Shown here one piece after another: positions 1 to 9,965 of a DNA stretch of 64,000 nt. The notes under the pieces were generated by a model that did not search any database, was not told where the DNA came from, and saw only the letters and a list, made by a program, of their open reading frames with translations. How positions within the stretch are numbered: position 1 is the stretch's first letter; the number at the start of each line of letters is the position of its first letter. The DNA is from Eutypa lata (lineage: Eukaryota; Ascomycota; Sordariomycetes; Xylariales; Diatrypaceae): assembly GCA_022661535.1 (NCBI GenBank), contig JAKULF010000003.1, positions 1,612,001 through 1,676,000 on the forward strand, written 5' to 3'. A program made the translations under genes and the position numbers.

Positions 1-184
1 ACTGATAGAATAGAGGGCTTGATGCCAACTGCGAACCGCGGGTATTCCGGGGAGTGTTTCCAGGCTGCGGTGCATTGGTATTGCCGTTCGCGGGGCTACT
101 TCCAGCAGCCTGAGAACTTCGGGTGGTCCTACTAGGGGTCGCAGATTGCGAATTGCGTGTACGACGCTGGGAAGGAGAAGACAT
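1..184 (-). CDS. mcm4: DNA replication licensing factor MCM4, N-terminal fragment
   Basis: The reverse strand opens at an ATG at 184 and stays open to the window edge (61 codons), so only the 5' end of the gene is present. The visible protein begins MSSPSQRRTR, continues through a Ser/Thr/Asn/Pro-rich disordered stretch and reaches SSPLFYQ. That is how fungal Mcm4 proteins begin: a basic, SP-rich unstructured tail carrying kinase sites, ending in a short PLFY-type motif well before the AAA+ core. The core lies outside the window, so the call rests on the tail alone. Mcm4 is a subunit of the hexameric MCM2-7 helicase loaded at origins in G1. The promoter supports the call, because it holds a cluster of MCB-like CGCG elements about 165-225 bases upstream, as expected of a G1/S-regulated gene. 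Confidence is moderate to good. Confidence 0.72.
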   Translation of the reverse strand, partial: MSSPSQRRTRNSQSATPSRTTRSSQAAGSSPANGNTNAPQPGNTPRNTRGSQLASSPLFYQ

Positions 185-795
185 TGTAATAGAAGGCGGT
201 AGTTTTCTTCTCCGTGTATCAGGTAACTTTGCGAAAAGATCACTCTATGTGACGAGGTTTAGGGAAAATCGAAGTTCAAGAGGAAAATGGCAGAGCAGAG
301 GTGTGGATGTGTGGATGTGTGGATTTGCATAGTGGGATAATGCACCAGGGCAACCGCGTAAAATTGACCCAAGACGCGTGATAGGTGCAATCAACGCGAC
401 TTTTCGCGTAAAGTGAAAGTTATGAAATCCATCCAGGGATTACTAGCGTCCACTTAGATTAACATAACTTTTCATCAGATTTATGCCTTGATCGCAGGTT
501 GATGATAGTGATAAGATAAGATAGCGCTAACCCGCACCGACAAGGCTATAGGCTACCTGTTTACAGGGGATATGTCCACTGACCCAGCAAGTGTCCAGAG
601 CGGAATCGCTTAATCCATTTCTCCAATTGAGATGCCACCTTCGTATTGGGGGACTTCGACATTGGCATCTAATCAATACAAGAACTCGAGCAACTTATTA
701 CATACGAAGCCGTTAACGAAAATCGACACTACTTCCGTACCCACGAAATAACATTATTTAAGCTAGGGGATTTCCTCAGAGAACAATACTCCAAG
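185..795. promoter_or_regulatory. Divergent promoter between mcm4 and ret3, with a CGCG/MCB cluster
   Basis: This 611-base spacer separates two divergently transcribed genes. The mcm4 side has a perfect MluI/MCB box ACGCGT at 374-379, flanked within 55 bases by CCGCGT (about 354-359), AACGCG (393-398) and TCGCGT (404-409). In fungi such elements are bound by the MBF (Mbp1/Swi6-type) complex and drive G1/S transcription; that link is known biology, not shown here. The ret3 side (about 600-795) has no obvious motif. Confidence 0.6.
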
Positions 796-1531
796 ATGGC
801 TCCTGGAATGTCCTTATTTTCCGTCAATGCCATCATAATCCTCAGCGTTGACGATGGCTCACGGATATTCGCCAAATACTACGACGCACCCCACCATGCG
901 CCCAACGCCTCCGGTGCCTCGACCAACCCATACTCCGACGTTAAGTCCCAGAAGGCTTTCGAGAAGGGGTTATTAGAGAAGACGGCAAAGCAGACCGGCG
1001 ATATCATTCTCTGTATGACTACCAACTACCCTCCACTTGGCTGCTACTTGTTGGGCTCAAAACTGACTATGTATGTGCTCTAACACAGACGATAACCGGA
1101 TCGTGCTGTATAAGATGGAGTCCGATGTCATGATGTACGTCGTGGGTGGCGTGGATGAGAACGAAATCTTGCTATACAACGTTATACTTTCCCTCCGCGA
1201 CTCTCTCCATCTTCTCTTCAAGTAAGCATCGGTCTTCCTCCACCCGTAAGGTAGAAACGCATCAGGACTAAGCAACGACGGAAAAAAAAGGCAATCTGTA
1301 GACCGAAGAACGATAATCGAGAGCTACGACCTCGTATCGCTCGCTATCGACGAGATCGTAGATGACGGCATCATTCTGGAGACGGACCCCACCATTATCG
1401 TGCAGCGTGTCTCCAAGGCACCCACGCAGGACGTCAACCTGAGTCGCATCGACCTCAGCGAGCAGGGCGTGAACAACCTGGCGCAGCTCGGAAAGGCCAA
1501 GTTGACGGATTGGCTTCGGCAAGGACTGTGA
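796..1531 (+). CDS. ret3: Coatomer subunit zeta (COPI)
   Basis: Three exons, 796-1012, 1089-1221 and 1291-1531, give 196 aa, close to the roughly 190 aa of yeast Ret3. The protein is a longin-type adaptin small chain: FSVNAIIILSVDDGSRIFAKYY at the start, then NRIVLYKMESD, a VGGVDENEI turn and the conserved segment around SVDRRTIIESYDLV and IVDDGIILETDP. Zeta-COP pairs with gamma-COP in the F-subcomplex of coatomer, which coats retrograde Golgi-to-ER vesicles. The third exon must start at 1291 (after AAAAAG); the later AG at 1300-1301 would destroy the KQSVDRRTII motif. It converges with sua5, 150 bases away. Nothing is odd in the coding sequence. Confidence 0.93.
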
Positions 1532-1681
1532 GGTGTTCGAAGCCGGTGGGGGCAGGGATGAAGCAGCCATCTATCTCGGCACGGCGTTGGTAAAAAATTC
1601 GTGTTCTTCGTTACTTTCTATTACTACTACGGGGATATCATCATATGAGAAATGGTGATTGGGCTGTCTATCAATTGGAAT

Positions 1682-3220
1682 CTATGATCTAATCTGGGAG
1701 GCTGCTTTGCGCAGCCTGTTCATAACCGCCGCGCCTATGTCTTCGTTGTCCCCTATCCCCTCCACGAATATGATGTGTGCGCCTCGTTTATCTAGCTCCC
1801 GTAACGCAGAGAAAAGACCCTGCGCTATGCTCCTAGTATTATCGCCTATGCTAAGGTCCATGAGTTCTCCTATGGAAGAATCATTGCCGGGGGCATATAG
1901 CTCGGCTTCTTGGACTGCGAGTTCAACTTCTTCCGTGTTCTCCTGAACATCTTCTCCGTTGACCACCGCGCGCCGCTTAAACTCCCCGCAAGGTAGTCCA
2001 GCTGCGGGTTTCCAATGCTGCGTGCGGATGATTCCAACTTTTAATACGTCACCTGCCCCATTCGTCTGCTGTGCCTGCCAGTCCTTGCGAAATGTATCTA
2101 GATCCTCTAGCTGGACACCGTCCCTGGCAGCTGCGAAACTGGACTCGTACAAGATCACCGTAGCCCGGGGACTGTAGTGTTTGTACTTCATACCAGGTGC
2201 TCTCGGTGCAGCCTTGCCAATCTCACTTTGGTCTTTGTATCCTTTCTCAGCCCTCTCCCAGCCCGGACAACTCCGCAGCTCGTCTATACTCACTCCACCG
2301 GGCCTCAAAACCACGGGTGGATCGCAAAGGCCATCTACGACCGTACTCTCAACCCCGACCTGGCAGGCCCCGCCGTCTAAGATGAGCTCGATCTTACCGT
2401 CTAGATCTTCTAGCACGTGATCTGCTGTCGTTGGTGATGGCTTCGTCGATGCATTCGCAGATGGAGCGGCTAGAGGTGCGCCCGTAAGTTTAATAAGAGA
2501 GAGTGCAAGTGGCGACGCTGGCATACGTGCGCCGAAGCTACTCAGGCCGGCGGTGACTTCAGGGGCTAATTTTGAAGGCGCGGGGTTTGGGAGCAGTATT
2601 GTCAGGGGCCCGGGCCAGAACTGGTCGATCAACGGCAGGTATATTTCAGGTATATTCCCGCTGTGGCCATTTCTCTCTCCATTACTAGAAGGTGATGTCG
2701 CGGGAGACAGTAAAGCACGTAGCATCTCAAGATCTGAGACATGTATGATGAGAGGGTTATCGGACGGTCTCCCCTTGGCAGAGTAAATCCCCTTCACAGC
2801 CGAACTCCTCGTAGCATCCGCTGCAAGCCCATAGACAGTCTCCGTTGGGAAAGCTACAGGGGTATCTTTGGTCCTTAGATAGTTCGCCGTCTCCCGGAGG
2901 ATTTTGATACTGGGTGAGTCTGCCTCAGGGACTTCCCATGTACCTAGCTTCTCCTGAATATCGCCCTCTCTGAACCTCCCTAGGTCCTTCCCCGTTACTT
3001 TAAGTATCTTGGTTGTCATCTTCGCCGAATTTTGGGGCAAGTCCTTTGACATTTTGCTGTTGGAGTGAAATGCAGCTCGAACAGATTTAACTAGTCCGAT
3101 TTGCAGGGTTCTAGAAGCCAACTTTGCTGATATGACGTTGAACTTCTCAGAAAATTTTGTCTGCTTTCCTAAGAAAGATGATGTCTTGGAGCTAGAAGCT
3201 AAATTCCTCTCGGATGACAT
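1682..3220 (-). CDS. sua5: Threonylcarbamoyl-AMP synthase (Sua5/YrdC family)
   Basis: Single-exon gene of 512 aa. It makes L-threonylcarbamoyladenylate from Thr, bicarbonate and ATP, the first step of t6A37 formation on ANN-decoding tRNAs. The YrdC domain (about residues 105-300) has FPTETVYGLAADA, the KxR...SxN nucleotide site (K149, R151, S153, N155), a SANASTKPSPT loop and GVESTVVD. The HYSP linker motif at about 348-351 leads into the C-terminal Sua5 domain (about 355-505). Yeast Sua5 is about 426 aa; the excess is an N-terminal extension of about 56 residues rich in Ser, Lys and Arg with no acidic cluster, looking like a mitochondrial presequence. In-frame Met57 and Met68 follow, so leaky initiation could give mitochondrial and cytosolic forms. 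The chosen start is the longest ATG; Met57 is a fair alternative. Confidence 0.93.
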   Translation of the reverse strand: MSSERNLASSSKTSSFLGKQTKFSEKFNVISAKLASRTLQIGLVKSVRAAFHSNSKMSKDLPQNSAKMTTKILKVTGKDLGRFREGDIQEKLGTWEVPEADSPSIKILRETANYLRTKDTPVAFPTETVYGLAADATRSSAVKGIYSAKGRPSDNPLIIHVSDLEMLRALLSPATSPSSNGERNGHSGNIPEIYLPLIDQFWPGPLTILLPNPAPSKLAPEVTAGLSSFGARMPASPLALSLIKLTGAPLAAPSANASTKPSPTTADHVLEDLDGKIELILDGGACQVGVESTVVDGLCDPPVVLRPGGVSIDELRSCPGWERAEKGYKDQSEIGKAAPRAPGMKYKHYSPRATVILYESSFAAARDGVQLEDLDTFRKDWQAQQTNGAGDVLKVGIIRTQHWKPAAGLPCGEFKRRAVVNGEDVQENTEEVELAVQEAELYAPGNDSSIGELMDLSIGDNTRSIAQGLFSALRELDKRGAHIIFVEGIGDNEDIGAAVMNRLRKAASQIRS

Positions 3221-3766
3221 GTGTAAGTATGTATTAAGAGACAGAAATACTTAGAAATATCGCAAGATATTTAGTTGCGGAGTGACTGACTCATACTGTC
3301 CAACCTGACTTTGATAAGTAGCTGAAAAATGTCACACAGTACAATACCGACATAAGGGTGGCTCCGACGAGCCCTAGCCGCCACTGCATAACTGAAGCAC
3401 TAACCTACATCCTAGGTACCTAGGGTACCTAACTCTATGGCATTTTAGTGGTTTTAGTGTCCATTTCTCTTCATCTTCAGTGTGGTAGTGCCGCGTTAGT
3501 TGATTACACTCAGCAAAGTAGCGGGGTGCACTTTCAATTAATTCCCATCGACCAACGTATTTGCTGGCATCAACGCAACGCAGTAACTTATAGTAGAGTA
3601 GGTAGTAGACGTAACTCAATAGACCTTCCCACCTGCCAGGACTCGCCGTGGCCACACCGAAACCCCCCATTCAATTAATGACAGTGTGTGTGGAGGGTGT
3701 CCAGCAACCCAATCGAGGTTTCAACATCTCACGGTTCGCTATGCGCTTCCCAGAACCCGGGTCCCA
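3221..3766. promoter_or_regulatory. Divergent promoter between sua5 and cog4
   Basis: A 546-base spacer between head-to-head genes. It contains the compound palindromic block CCTAGGTACCTAGGGTACCT at 3411-3430, one of several such motifs in promoters of this window. Open frames running through 3374-3848 have no family resemblance and start at non-ATG codons or overlap the cog4 leader. Confidence 0.5.
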
Positions 3767-6325
3767 ATGTCCGCCAACACCACCATCCCCATTGGCGACT
3801 CCTCGGCCCACGCAGCCCAGAGCCACGGCAATCCCGCGGATAAGCTGAACAACAGCAGCAGCAGCACTTCTAATGCCACCGGCCCTTCGATCCAGAATGC
3901 CTCCTCCCTATCCGCCGTCCGCGCCTCCCTAGCCGCACTACACGCCCGCGAGACGATGATAACCGACCGACTCAGCAGCCTCCTCTCCTCGCAGGCTGAC
4001 CTAACGCGAGAGCTCAGCCGACTCGATCTCCTCCGTGCCAACCTGGGCTCGCAGGTTATCGCGACGCGGGCGATCGGCGGCGGGATGCTCTCATCGGCGG
4101 CCGAGACGGCGGGGCGGCTGTCGAGCCGGGTGCGGACGCTCGACCTGGAGAAGGAGCGCGTGCAGCAGACGCTGGCGGTCGTGGAGCAGGTGGCGGAGCT
4201 CAAGGCCTGCGTGCACGGCGTCGTGGGTAGCATGGGGGCGCCGCAGGACTGGGAGGCCGCCGCCGCGTACCTGGCGCGTGCGAGCAAGGTCCCCGAGGCG
4301 ATCACCCGGGGTGGGTTCGCCGCCGAGGTCGTCCCGTCCGTCGAGGTCCCTGACGCCCCCTGGGTCACGCTCGAGGGCGCCCGCGAAAGCCTGTGTGGCC
4401 TCTTCCTGCGCGAGTTCGAAAAGGCGGCTGCGGAAGGGGATGGCGCGAAGGTCACGCGCTTTTTCAAGCTGTTCCCTCTTATTGGCAGGGGGGATGTCGG
4501 CCTCGATGTCTATGGTCGGTACGTATGCCAAGGTGTTGCCGGCACGGCGAGGGCTACGCTAAAGGAGGCCCCGATGGGCACGGGACGGAAGGATGGGTTC
4601 TTTTATGCAAATGCCCTCACGAAGTTATTCGAGCACATTGCCCAGATTGTGGAAAGCCACGGTGGGCTCGTGGAAAGACATTATGGCGAGGGCAAGATGG
4701 TCAAGGTCATCGAGAGGCTTCAGATGGAAGCCGATGTGCAGGGTGGCATTATCCTGGATTCGTGGAGCGATGAGAGGGGGGTGGACAGACGACTAACAGA
4801 TGTGAAGAGCTATCCCTTCTCTTTCCTAGTCCAGAGCTTCTTGCCGCCGCAGAGAGGCGTCACCGGGACCCCTCGCATGAATTCGCCTGCGTTAGGTGGT
4901 GGGACCAACGCACGAAACAGCGAGGACGAAGGGGTGAACATGAAAGAGGTTGACGGCTTGCTTAGTGAGATCGCCGTCATGCTTGGTAGATGGTCTTTAT
5001 ACTCTAAATTTCTTGCGGGAAAATGCAAGGTAATAACGGCCTATCAACTTTATACAAGCCACACGAGGACTAACATGGAATAGAGCCCGGAAACCTCCGC
5101 GGATGCCAGTCTTATTGTACCGGATGTCCTTACGAAATCGAATCTCAACAGGAAAGTCTCGGCAAAGCTAGTCACCCCTTACAATGTCATGTCAACGTTC
5201 TTCTTCAGGAGGTCCGTTGAAAAAGCGTTCCAATTAGACGAATCGCCCCCGGGCTTATCCCTTAACTTGAACAGGCCCATTGACGGCAACGCACCTTATA
5301 TAATATCAGCTGTAGACGATGTGATGTACATCGTCAGCACAGTTCTCCAAAAGTCCATGTCTACATCACAGAAAGAAGTGGTGGTCTCAGTTATCCCAGC
5401 AGTAGGGAGGGTTCTAGGTTCCGACTTCATCGGCATGGTGCAGCGGAAAATGCGAGATGAATCCTATCCCAAGTCCATCGTACAAGGCGGTTTCCCGCCA
5501 GAAGACAGGATTGTCTCCTTCATCGTTCTCATTAACAGTCTAGACGTTTCAAATGAATATCTAGCACGTATCATTGCGACCCGTCTAGGCACGGAAACCG
5601 ACGAGCCTAACGGAGCAGCATCCCATCCCAGTGCCCTCACCACATCCTTCCCCTTCGAAAGCGATGCCAAGTTCGTCACCACGGCCCTCCACACTCTCAA
5701 CTCGAGCTTCTCGGCCAAGACGTCCGAGCTCCTCTCCGAAGGCCTGCAGGTCCTGTTCAACAACGTGGTCAAGCTCCGGCTGCGGCAGGTGATGGCGGAC
5801 ACGTTCCGGGACGCGGACTATGCGCTCGGCAGCGAGGAGGAGCTGGCCGAGGAGGCCGCGCGCCTGCAACAACAGGGCGAGGGGGCCGACCTCGAGGAAG
5901 CTGACATCCTCGACCGCGTGCAACGGCAGTTCGAGCGCGGGTGGGATGCCCTCATGAAGCCGATCGCGCGCCTCCTGACCCCCAAGACCTTCGCCAGCCT
6001 CATGGATCTCACGGCCCGCCACCTGGCCCGCGTCCTCGAGAAACGCGTCTGGTCCAGCGGCGGCCGGGCCAGCGCCTACGGTGCCATCCGCATGGAGCGC
6101 GACTTCAACGGCATCGTCGGCATCGTCGCCCGTGGCAACTACGCCCTCCGCGAGCTGTTCGCCCGCGTCACCCAGGTCCTCATGCTTGTCAACATGGACG
6201 ACGAAGAGTGGGAGGAGCTAGCGGCAGAGAGCGCTGGGTTGGATGGTGGCGGTGAGGACGAGGGCATGCACTGGGTTCTCGATGAGGGCGAGAGGCGGAG
6301 GGCGAGGAACCTGGTTAATGGCTGA
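3767..6325 (+). CDS. cog4: Conserved oligomeric Golgi complex subunit 4
   Basis: Two exons, 3767-5029 and 5084-6325, encode 834 aa, comparable to yeast Cog4 (about 860 aa). Cog4 belongs to lobe A of the COG tether that captures retrograde vesicles at the Golgi and contacts SNAREs and Sly1-type SM proteins. The N-terminus is a Ser/Asn-rich linker followed by a long coiled-coil region (ARETMITDRLSSLLSSQADL and DLEKERVQQTLAVVEQ, about residues 60-150). The middle and C-terminal parts show the helical-rod pattern of the family, including VTPYNVMSTFFFRRSVEKA just after the intron. The start is the ATG at 3767; the open frame extends upstream only through a GTG without an in-frame ATG. The intron has a GTAATA donor and a branch-like CTAAC. 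Strong codon bias in both exons. Confidence 0.9.
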
Positions 6326-6912
6326 ACGGAACGATCGATGTATTGTTAAACTAGATATCTAACTACGGCATAGTCACGTAGTCTTCTTTCACTATTACTG
6401 GGTTACATAAAAGGTATTATGCATGGATGAATGGAAGAGAAATATGAATACCTGGTTATATCTCGTGTGTTATATGCGTGTGATGCTTCCGTGTTCGTCT
6501 ACCGATTCACTACTACTTTGCGTCTATCTTTGAAAGTTTACCAGAGTAATGTTTAAATTTGGACCTTCAAATTAATAACTACATTCTTAAGCAATATAGA
6601 AATACCATAGCTGATGGTTTAAGTTCTCAACTAGATCTGACTACCTACCTTGTCAGGGGAGCTTGGTTTAGGTGCCCCTAAATAGGTATGTACGTATCAA
6701 TTGACATAAGTGGGGATATATATGCATCTATCAGGTGTATGTATGTATTAAGCCTTATCGCTAAGGTAGTTACGTACTTAGCGGTATCTGTGCCAATGTT
6801 TCCTTCCATCACGAACCTCTAAATCCAAATCGACCTGTCCCCTGTCAAACATCACCTTCTATTTCCCACCCACCTTCGCATCAGAGACCTATCGGCAGCC
6901 TCTCTCCAAAAA
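6326..6912. other. Intergenic spacer cog4-thoc7
   Basis: 587 bases between tandem genes: the 3' region of cog4, then the promoter of thoc7. It is AT-rich with TACCTACC and TATGTATG-type short repeats near 6640-6750. No coding potential or RNA gene was recognised. Confidence 0.6.
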
Positions 6913-8190
6913 ATGGCTACGACACAATTCGGCCTCCTCGAAGAGCGGGATGAAGGCGAACTACACAAGATCCGACTCCTCAACGTCGAGGAAAAGCCTT
7001 TCAAACGCGTGACCAAACGGCTCGTCGCCCCGGGCGCCTTCACGAACCCGAACAGCACAAAACTAGCCACACCTCCACCCGAGAACAGCGGCGGCGGCGC
7101 CGAAGGCCAGGATGAGAATAACAACAACAACAGCAACCAACTATCAGCCGACGACATAGCGTCCCTCAAGGAGGACATCACGCTGGACTTCGCGGCGTTC
7201 GACTCGGCGATCGCGCGGCTGCAGCTCCTGGCGTCGGCGAACGACGCGGAGCGGGCGCGGTACGGGTCGGACCGGGTGCGGATCCTGGGGACGATGGACA
7301 GCGTGCGGGGGTCGAACGCGGCGCTGCGGCAGCAGCTGGACGAGGCGCGCGAGACGCTGGCCCGCCGCCGCCGCTTCGACGAGCTCGCCGACCGCATCAC
7401 CGCGAACCGCATGCTGCGGCCGCGCGCCGAGCAGCGCCAGAACCTGCGCAAGCTGGCCGACGAGTGCGCCGAGCTGGAGCGCGAGAGCGCCGACTACGGC
7501 GACACGTGGCGCGAGCGGCGGGGCCAGTTCGGCCGCCTCGTCGACGAGGGCGTGAGGCTGCGCGCCCTCATCCGCGACGAGAAGGAGGAGGTCGAGAGGC
7601 GCGAGGGCATGGATGATAATAACCACGAGGACTCCTCCAACGCGGAGGATGGCAATGGCGGAGGTAGCGGCGGGGGCCACGCGGGCGCTGGTGCTGCTAA
7701 GAGCGGTAACGCGACGCCGAGGCCTGATCATCTCCTCCATTCTCATTCTCATCATCAACACGCGGGTGCCGGTGCTTCTTCGTTGGGTTCAGTCAGGGGC
7801 GATGGCGAGGGTGGCGCGACGCCGCGGCCGGGGAGTAGCGGTAGGGACGAGCGCACGCCTAGGCCCGATAGCCCTGCTGCACCTACTGTTGGGGAAGAGG
7901 GCCTGAAGCCGAGCGGCAGTTTTTCGAGAGCGGGCAGTCAGGTTTCGAGTGTTAGGGGCGGAAGCCAGCAGCCGAGTCACGAAGAGCCCGAGGACGGGGA
8001 AGACGTCGAGATGGGCGAGTCCGCTACGCAGCAGCAGCAGCAGCAGCAAGCGGATACACCGATGAGCGGCGAAGAAGAGACACAAGAGAACGGAGAGACC
8101 AGTGGTGGAGCTCGGGAGACACCGCAGATTACTGTCGAGGCGGCAGAGGCGGCAGCCGGGGAGAAGGACGATAAGATGGATACGACATAG
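6913..8190 (+). CDS. thoc7: THO complex subunit 7 (Mft1/THOC7 family) with a disordered C-terminal tail
   Basis: Intronless, 425 aa. Residues about 75-230 form a continuous coiled coil of the THOC7 type: a DITLDFAAFDSAIARLQLL start, the central ARRRRFDELADRITANRML segment (the family's R-F-D/Y-LA box) and a Leu/Arg/Glu-rich helix ending near EEVERREGM. THO couples transcription elongation to mRNA export and suppresses R-loops. Human THOC7 is about 204 aa; the extra C-terminal half here (about 235-425) is low complexity. It contains Asn/Gly runs, a His-rich patch (HSHSHHQH), three TPRP(D/G) repeats, a Q7 run at about 8029-8049 and acidic stretches. The strongly GC-biased coiled-coil exon creates long shadow frames on the other strand. 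Identity is based on the coiled-coil pattern, so slightly less certain than its neighbours. Confidence 0.78.
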   Translation: MATTQFGLLEERDEGELHKIRLLNVEEKPFKRVTKRLVAPGAFTNPNSTKLATPPPENSGGGAEGQDENNNNNSNQLSADDIASLKEDITLDFAAFDSAIARLQLLASANDAERARYGSDRVRILGTMDSVRGSNAALRQQLDEARETLARRRRFDELADRITANRMLRPRAEQRQNLRKLADECAELERESADYGDTWRERRGQFGRLVDEGVRLRALIRDEKEEVERREGMDDNNHEDSSNAEDGNGGGSGGGHAGAGAAKSGNATPRPDHLLHSHSHHQHAGAGASSLGSVRGDGEGGATPRPGSSGRDERTPRPDSPAAPTVGEEGLKPSGSFSRAGSQVSSVRGGSQQPSHEEPEDGEDVEMGESATQQQQQQQADTPMSGEEETQENGETSGGARETPQITVEAAEAAAGEKDDKMDTT

Positions 8191-8595
8191 ACGGACGAAT
8201 GGACGGTTCACATTAGGCGTAAAGGCATGGGCAAAGGGCGCAATTTGTAATAGTAAAAAAGAGACAAGAGAATTATACCCGCCTACAGAACAGGGCACGT
8301 ATTGACGAGTTTGCAAACTGGCAAACTGATCAAGGCTGTTTTTTATATGTTTGCTCTTCGGTCTATACTATTTCTCGAATGCATACTACATGCATGCAGA
8401 CTCAAGGTGCAATATAAAAACGTCCCTCCGTCGATCACTTCTTCATGTTCAGGTGGTATCAATCTTCTTTACTCCGTAATCCTACAAGCAAATGCACATA
8501 TACAACATATACAACTTTGCGTGCTTCCTCTACCTCTTCCCCTAAACCCTTCCTTCTTCCTTCATATACGTTCGTCCCTCCGAAGCATCTATCGA
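8191..8595. other. Convergent 3' spacer between thoc7 and tubulin cofactor A
   Basis: 405 bases shared by two 3' ends. It holds AT-rich stretches and pyrimidine-rich tracts near 8520-8590 (polyadenylation region on either strand). No coding signal was seen. Confidence 0.55.
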
Positions 8596-9079
8596 TCAGA
8601 CAGCCGCCGGTTCTCCAACCGCCTTCCCTAGTTCGAGAGCCTCCTTCGCCTTAGCGACCTCATCAGCAGGGCTACCGCCATCGCCCTCAGCCGTCGCGAT
8701 CTGCTCTTCGAGCCTGCTGACGGCCTCGGCGATCTTCTCGTTCAGGGGGAGGAACACGGTCTTAGTCTCCTCGAGTGCTTTCCGCTGTTTTATTGGGAGT
8801 GTCTGTCAGCGTCTCTTTTTCTCTCTGTTTCTCTTCTTTTCTTTTCTTTGTATTTTTATTCAGCATCATCTTTCATCATGAATGTATGCTTACCTCTTGC
8901 TTGAGCACGAACTCGGCGTTCCCATCGCCACTGCTGCTATTGTTCTTGTCCGCCGCCTCGGCCTCCAGCTTCTTCACCCGCTCCGTCTGCTGCAACTGCT
9001 CCTTCTGGTAGTACTTCTCCTCCTTGACGAGCCGGTTCACGGCTTTCGTCGCGATTGTGAGGGGTGTTGGCGAGGGCAT
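8596..9079 (-). CDS. rbl2: Tubulin-specific chaperone A (tubulin cofactor A, Rbl2)
   Basis: Two exons on the reverse strand, 9079-8894 and 8784-8596, encode 124 aa (human TBCA about 108 aa, yeast Rbl2 106 aa). Cofactor A binds and stores beta-tubulin during alpha/beta heterodimer folding. The protein is the expected three-helix bundle: TIATKAVNRLVKEEKYYQKE, then QQTERVKKLEAEAADKN, a short Ser/Gly loop and, across the intron, KQERKALEETKTVFLPL. The RKALEET segment is diagnostic for the family. The intron has a GTAAGC donor and an AACAG acceptor; the reading frame is phase 0 on both sides. Only the first exon forms a long open frame, so the gene is easily truncated in ORF-only views. Confidence 0.9.
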
Positions 9080-9965
9080 GGTTGTAGTTGCGGTTATAAT
9101 TGTAGGTGTAGTTGCAGTTGCAGTTGCAAAGTTCTCTGTTCGTGAGTTTATGAAGAGAGCTACCGTCTAGTGAAGACCGGTGGTGGGAGATACGTAGGAA
9201 GGAGAATCGTTCGGTCCGTTGTATATACCTAGGTGTATATGATATCATTAAACAGCTGCCTAGAGGTAGGTAGTCAGGTAGTGTCCTTTTCAAGTCCTTG
9301 TTGCCGTTTTGCCCAAACGAGGAACATGTTTGGTGGGGTTGGCGGGGTAGCTCCATATAGTGAGCCGCCTGTATGCAATTATCGAATGGTTTCTTAAGTT
9401 TAGGTTGGCTCCTTGGCTCCAAATCATTGCCTACCTGCCTACTTGCATGTAGTCTTTGCCACCCTCGTCTTTCTATATACACCTAGATATTTATATATAT
9501 ATTGAGCAGATTCTACCAGCTTAGGCATCCACTTACCTATAGATGGAGCTGGTTTGTGGTGAATGGTACCTACAAGGGAATGATATCGTGTAAATCATGG
9601 TCAGGTCAGGGGGGAGGGAAGTCAATACAGTCTTAAACCTATAGCCTAACCACCTCTTAGGATAGCTGGCATTGCCAATGGTAGCTAACTCGTACAATTC
9701 CGTGAAAATCCGGGCTGCTTTCGAAAGGATTTCTGTAGTAGATTCATTGGCGTAGTATGACACTGAAAAGAATACCCCTGAATCGGGTTGAAAAGAGATA
9801 TTCCGGCTTACTTGATATAATCAGGCCGGACGCTATCTGATTGCTCAAATTTCCGTCTTGACATTTCGCCTTCACTATATCATACCTTTCACACACTCAC
9901 TAACTAAGATTAAAACTCTTCAACACAAAAAAAAGGGTACCGTAACCACCTTGCCATAGTTGAAA
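9080..9965. other. Divergent spacer between cofactor A and the alpha/beta hydrolase
   Basis: 886 bases. Just upstream of the cofactor A start is a TTGCAG/TTGTAG-type pyrimidine-purine repeat (about 9079-9128). At 9223-9240 lies the palindrome ATATACCTAGGTGTATAT, 144 bases upstream of the cofactor A start. A 76-codon reverse frame at 9533-9763 has no recognisable features and is not called. Confidence 0.5.
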
